Below the pieces are notes generated by a model that made no database searches, was not told the DNA's origin, and saw nothing but the letters and a program-made list of their open reading frames with translations. From contig JAJYYW010000098.1 in assembly GCA_021800575.1 (NCBI GenBank), positions 1 to 6,075 of the forward strand: a stretch of 6,075 bases of DNA, given 5' to 3'. The position numbers and the translations under genes were made by a program. Shown here piece by piece: positions 5,880 through 6,075 of this stretch (the first letter of the stretch is position 1; the number at the start of each line of letters is the position of its first letter). Source of the stretch: a bacterium (GTDB lineage: Bacteria; JAMCPX01).

Positions 5880-6075
5880 ATGACGACGTATAAAAATCCT
5901 GTACCGACCGTCGATATCATCATAGAGATCGAGGAAAGGATTATTCTGATCGATCGGAAAAACCCTCCCTTCGGCTGGGCTATACCCGGCGGGTTTGTCG
6001 ACTACGGCGAATCTCTCGAGGATGCAGCGCGGCGGGAGGCGCTGGAGGAGACGTCCGTGACCGTACAGCTCTCTG
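5880..6075 (+). CDS. Nudix hydrolase, 3' end missing
   Basis: Sixty-five codons are visible before the window ends. After the first strand, [17 protein letters not shown] (11-27), comes [15 protein letters not shown] (31-45), followed by the Nudix box starting at Gly38: Glu44, then Arg52-Glu53 and Glu56-Glu57, the metal-binding glutamates. The usual Gly near the end of the box is Ser59, a tolerated change. Nudix enzymes cleave a nucleoside diphosphate linked to another group; the P-G-G-F-V-D-Y-G-E stretch is common in small proteins resembling ADP-ribose pyrophosphatases, but the substrate-deciding part is outside the window. ATG 5880 is the only start, since an in-frame TAG lies four codons upstream. 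There is no good ribosome site; only GGTAG (5866-5870) is nearby. It starts 51 bp after the lipoprotein gene with no clear terminator between, so shared transcription is possible. Confidence 0.9.
   Translation, partial: MTTYKNPVPTVDIIIEIEERIILIDRKNPPFGWAIPGGFVDYGESLEDAARREALEETSVTVQLS

Overview
This window is ordinary bacterial chromosome of mixed base composition. It carries six protein genes, four complete and two cut by the window edges, with short gaps between them. Lipoprotein signals and an exported TPM-domain protein fit a Gram-negative bacterium. The style of the genes (an SGNH lipoprotein ending in a GGFYS.DDLH..NTGYA block, an Ig/cohesin-type surface lipoprotein, and a Nudix protein with the [15 protein letters not shown] stretch) resembles environmental Nitrospirota or Desulfobacterota genomes. 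That placement is from memory and weak; nothing here fixes the taxon. I see no phage, insertion sequence, CRISPR, tRNA or rRNA.

Layout. On the left, two genes point left: a partial nucleotidyltransferase-fold protein (397 to the window edge) and, upstream of it, an exported TPM-domain protein with a glycine-rich tail (1229-489). A 123-bp divergent gap separates the TPM gene from a rightward polytopic membrane protein (1353-2141). That gene converges on a leftward SGNH-hydrolase lipoprotein (3883-2213). The 71-bp gap between the two stop codons holds a heptamer tandem repeat and a 30-bp near-perfect palindrome. A 181-bp divergent gap follows, then a rightward lipoprotein of about four Ig-like modules plus a cohesin-like C-terminal domain (4065-5828). 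After 51 bp, a Nudix hydrolase starts at 5880 and runs off the right edge. No gene-free stretch exceeds 300 bases; the longest is 3884-4064.

How the genes may work together. Three of the six products are predicted to be exported: the TPM protein and two lipoproteins. A fourth is an inner-membrane protein, so the centre of the window is mainly about the cell envelope. The two divergent lipoproteins share a promoter region and both combine a lipid anchor, Ig-type beta-sandwich domains and an even number of mature cysteines besides the anchor. They are the best candidates for a functional pair, perhaps an envelope-anchored esterase or deacetylase next to a binding or scaffold protein. This is inference from layout only. 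The Nudix and nucleotidyltransferase-like genes look like unrelated neighbours. I found no convincing new defence, mobile or signalling system. The most useful leads are the lipoprotein pair, the degenerate nucleotidyltransferase motif and the intergenic palindrome.
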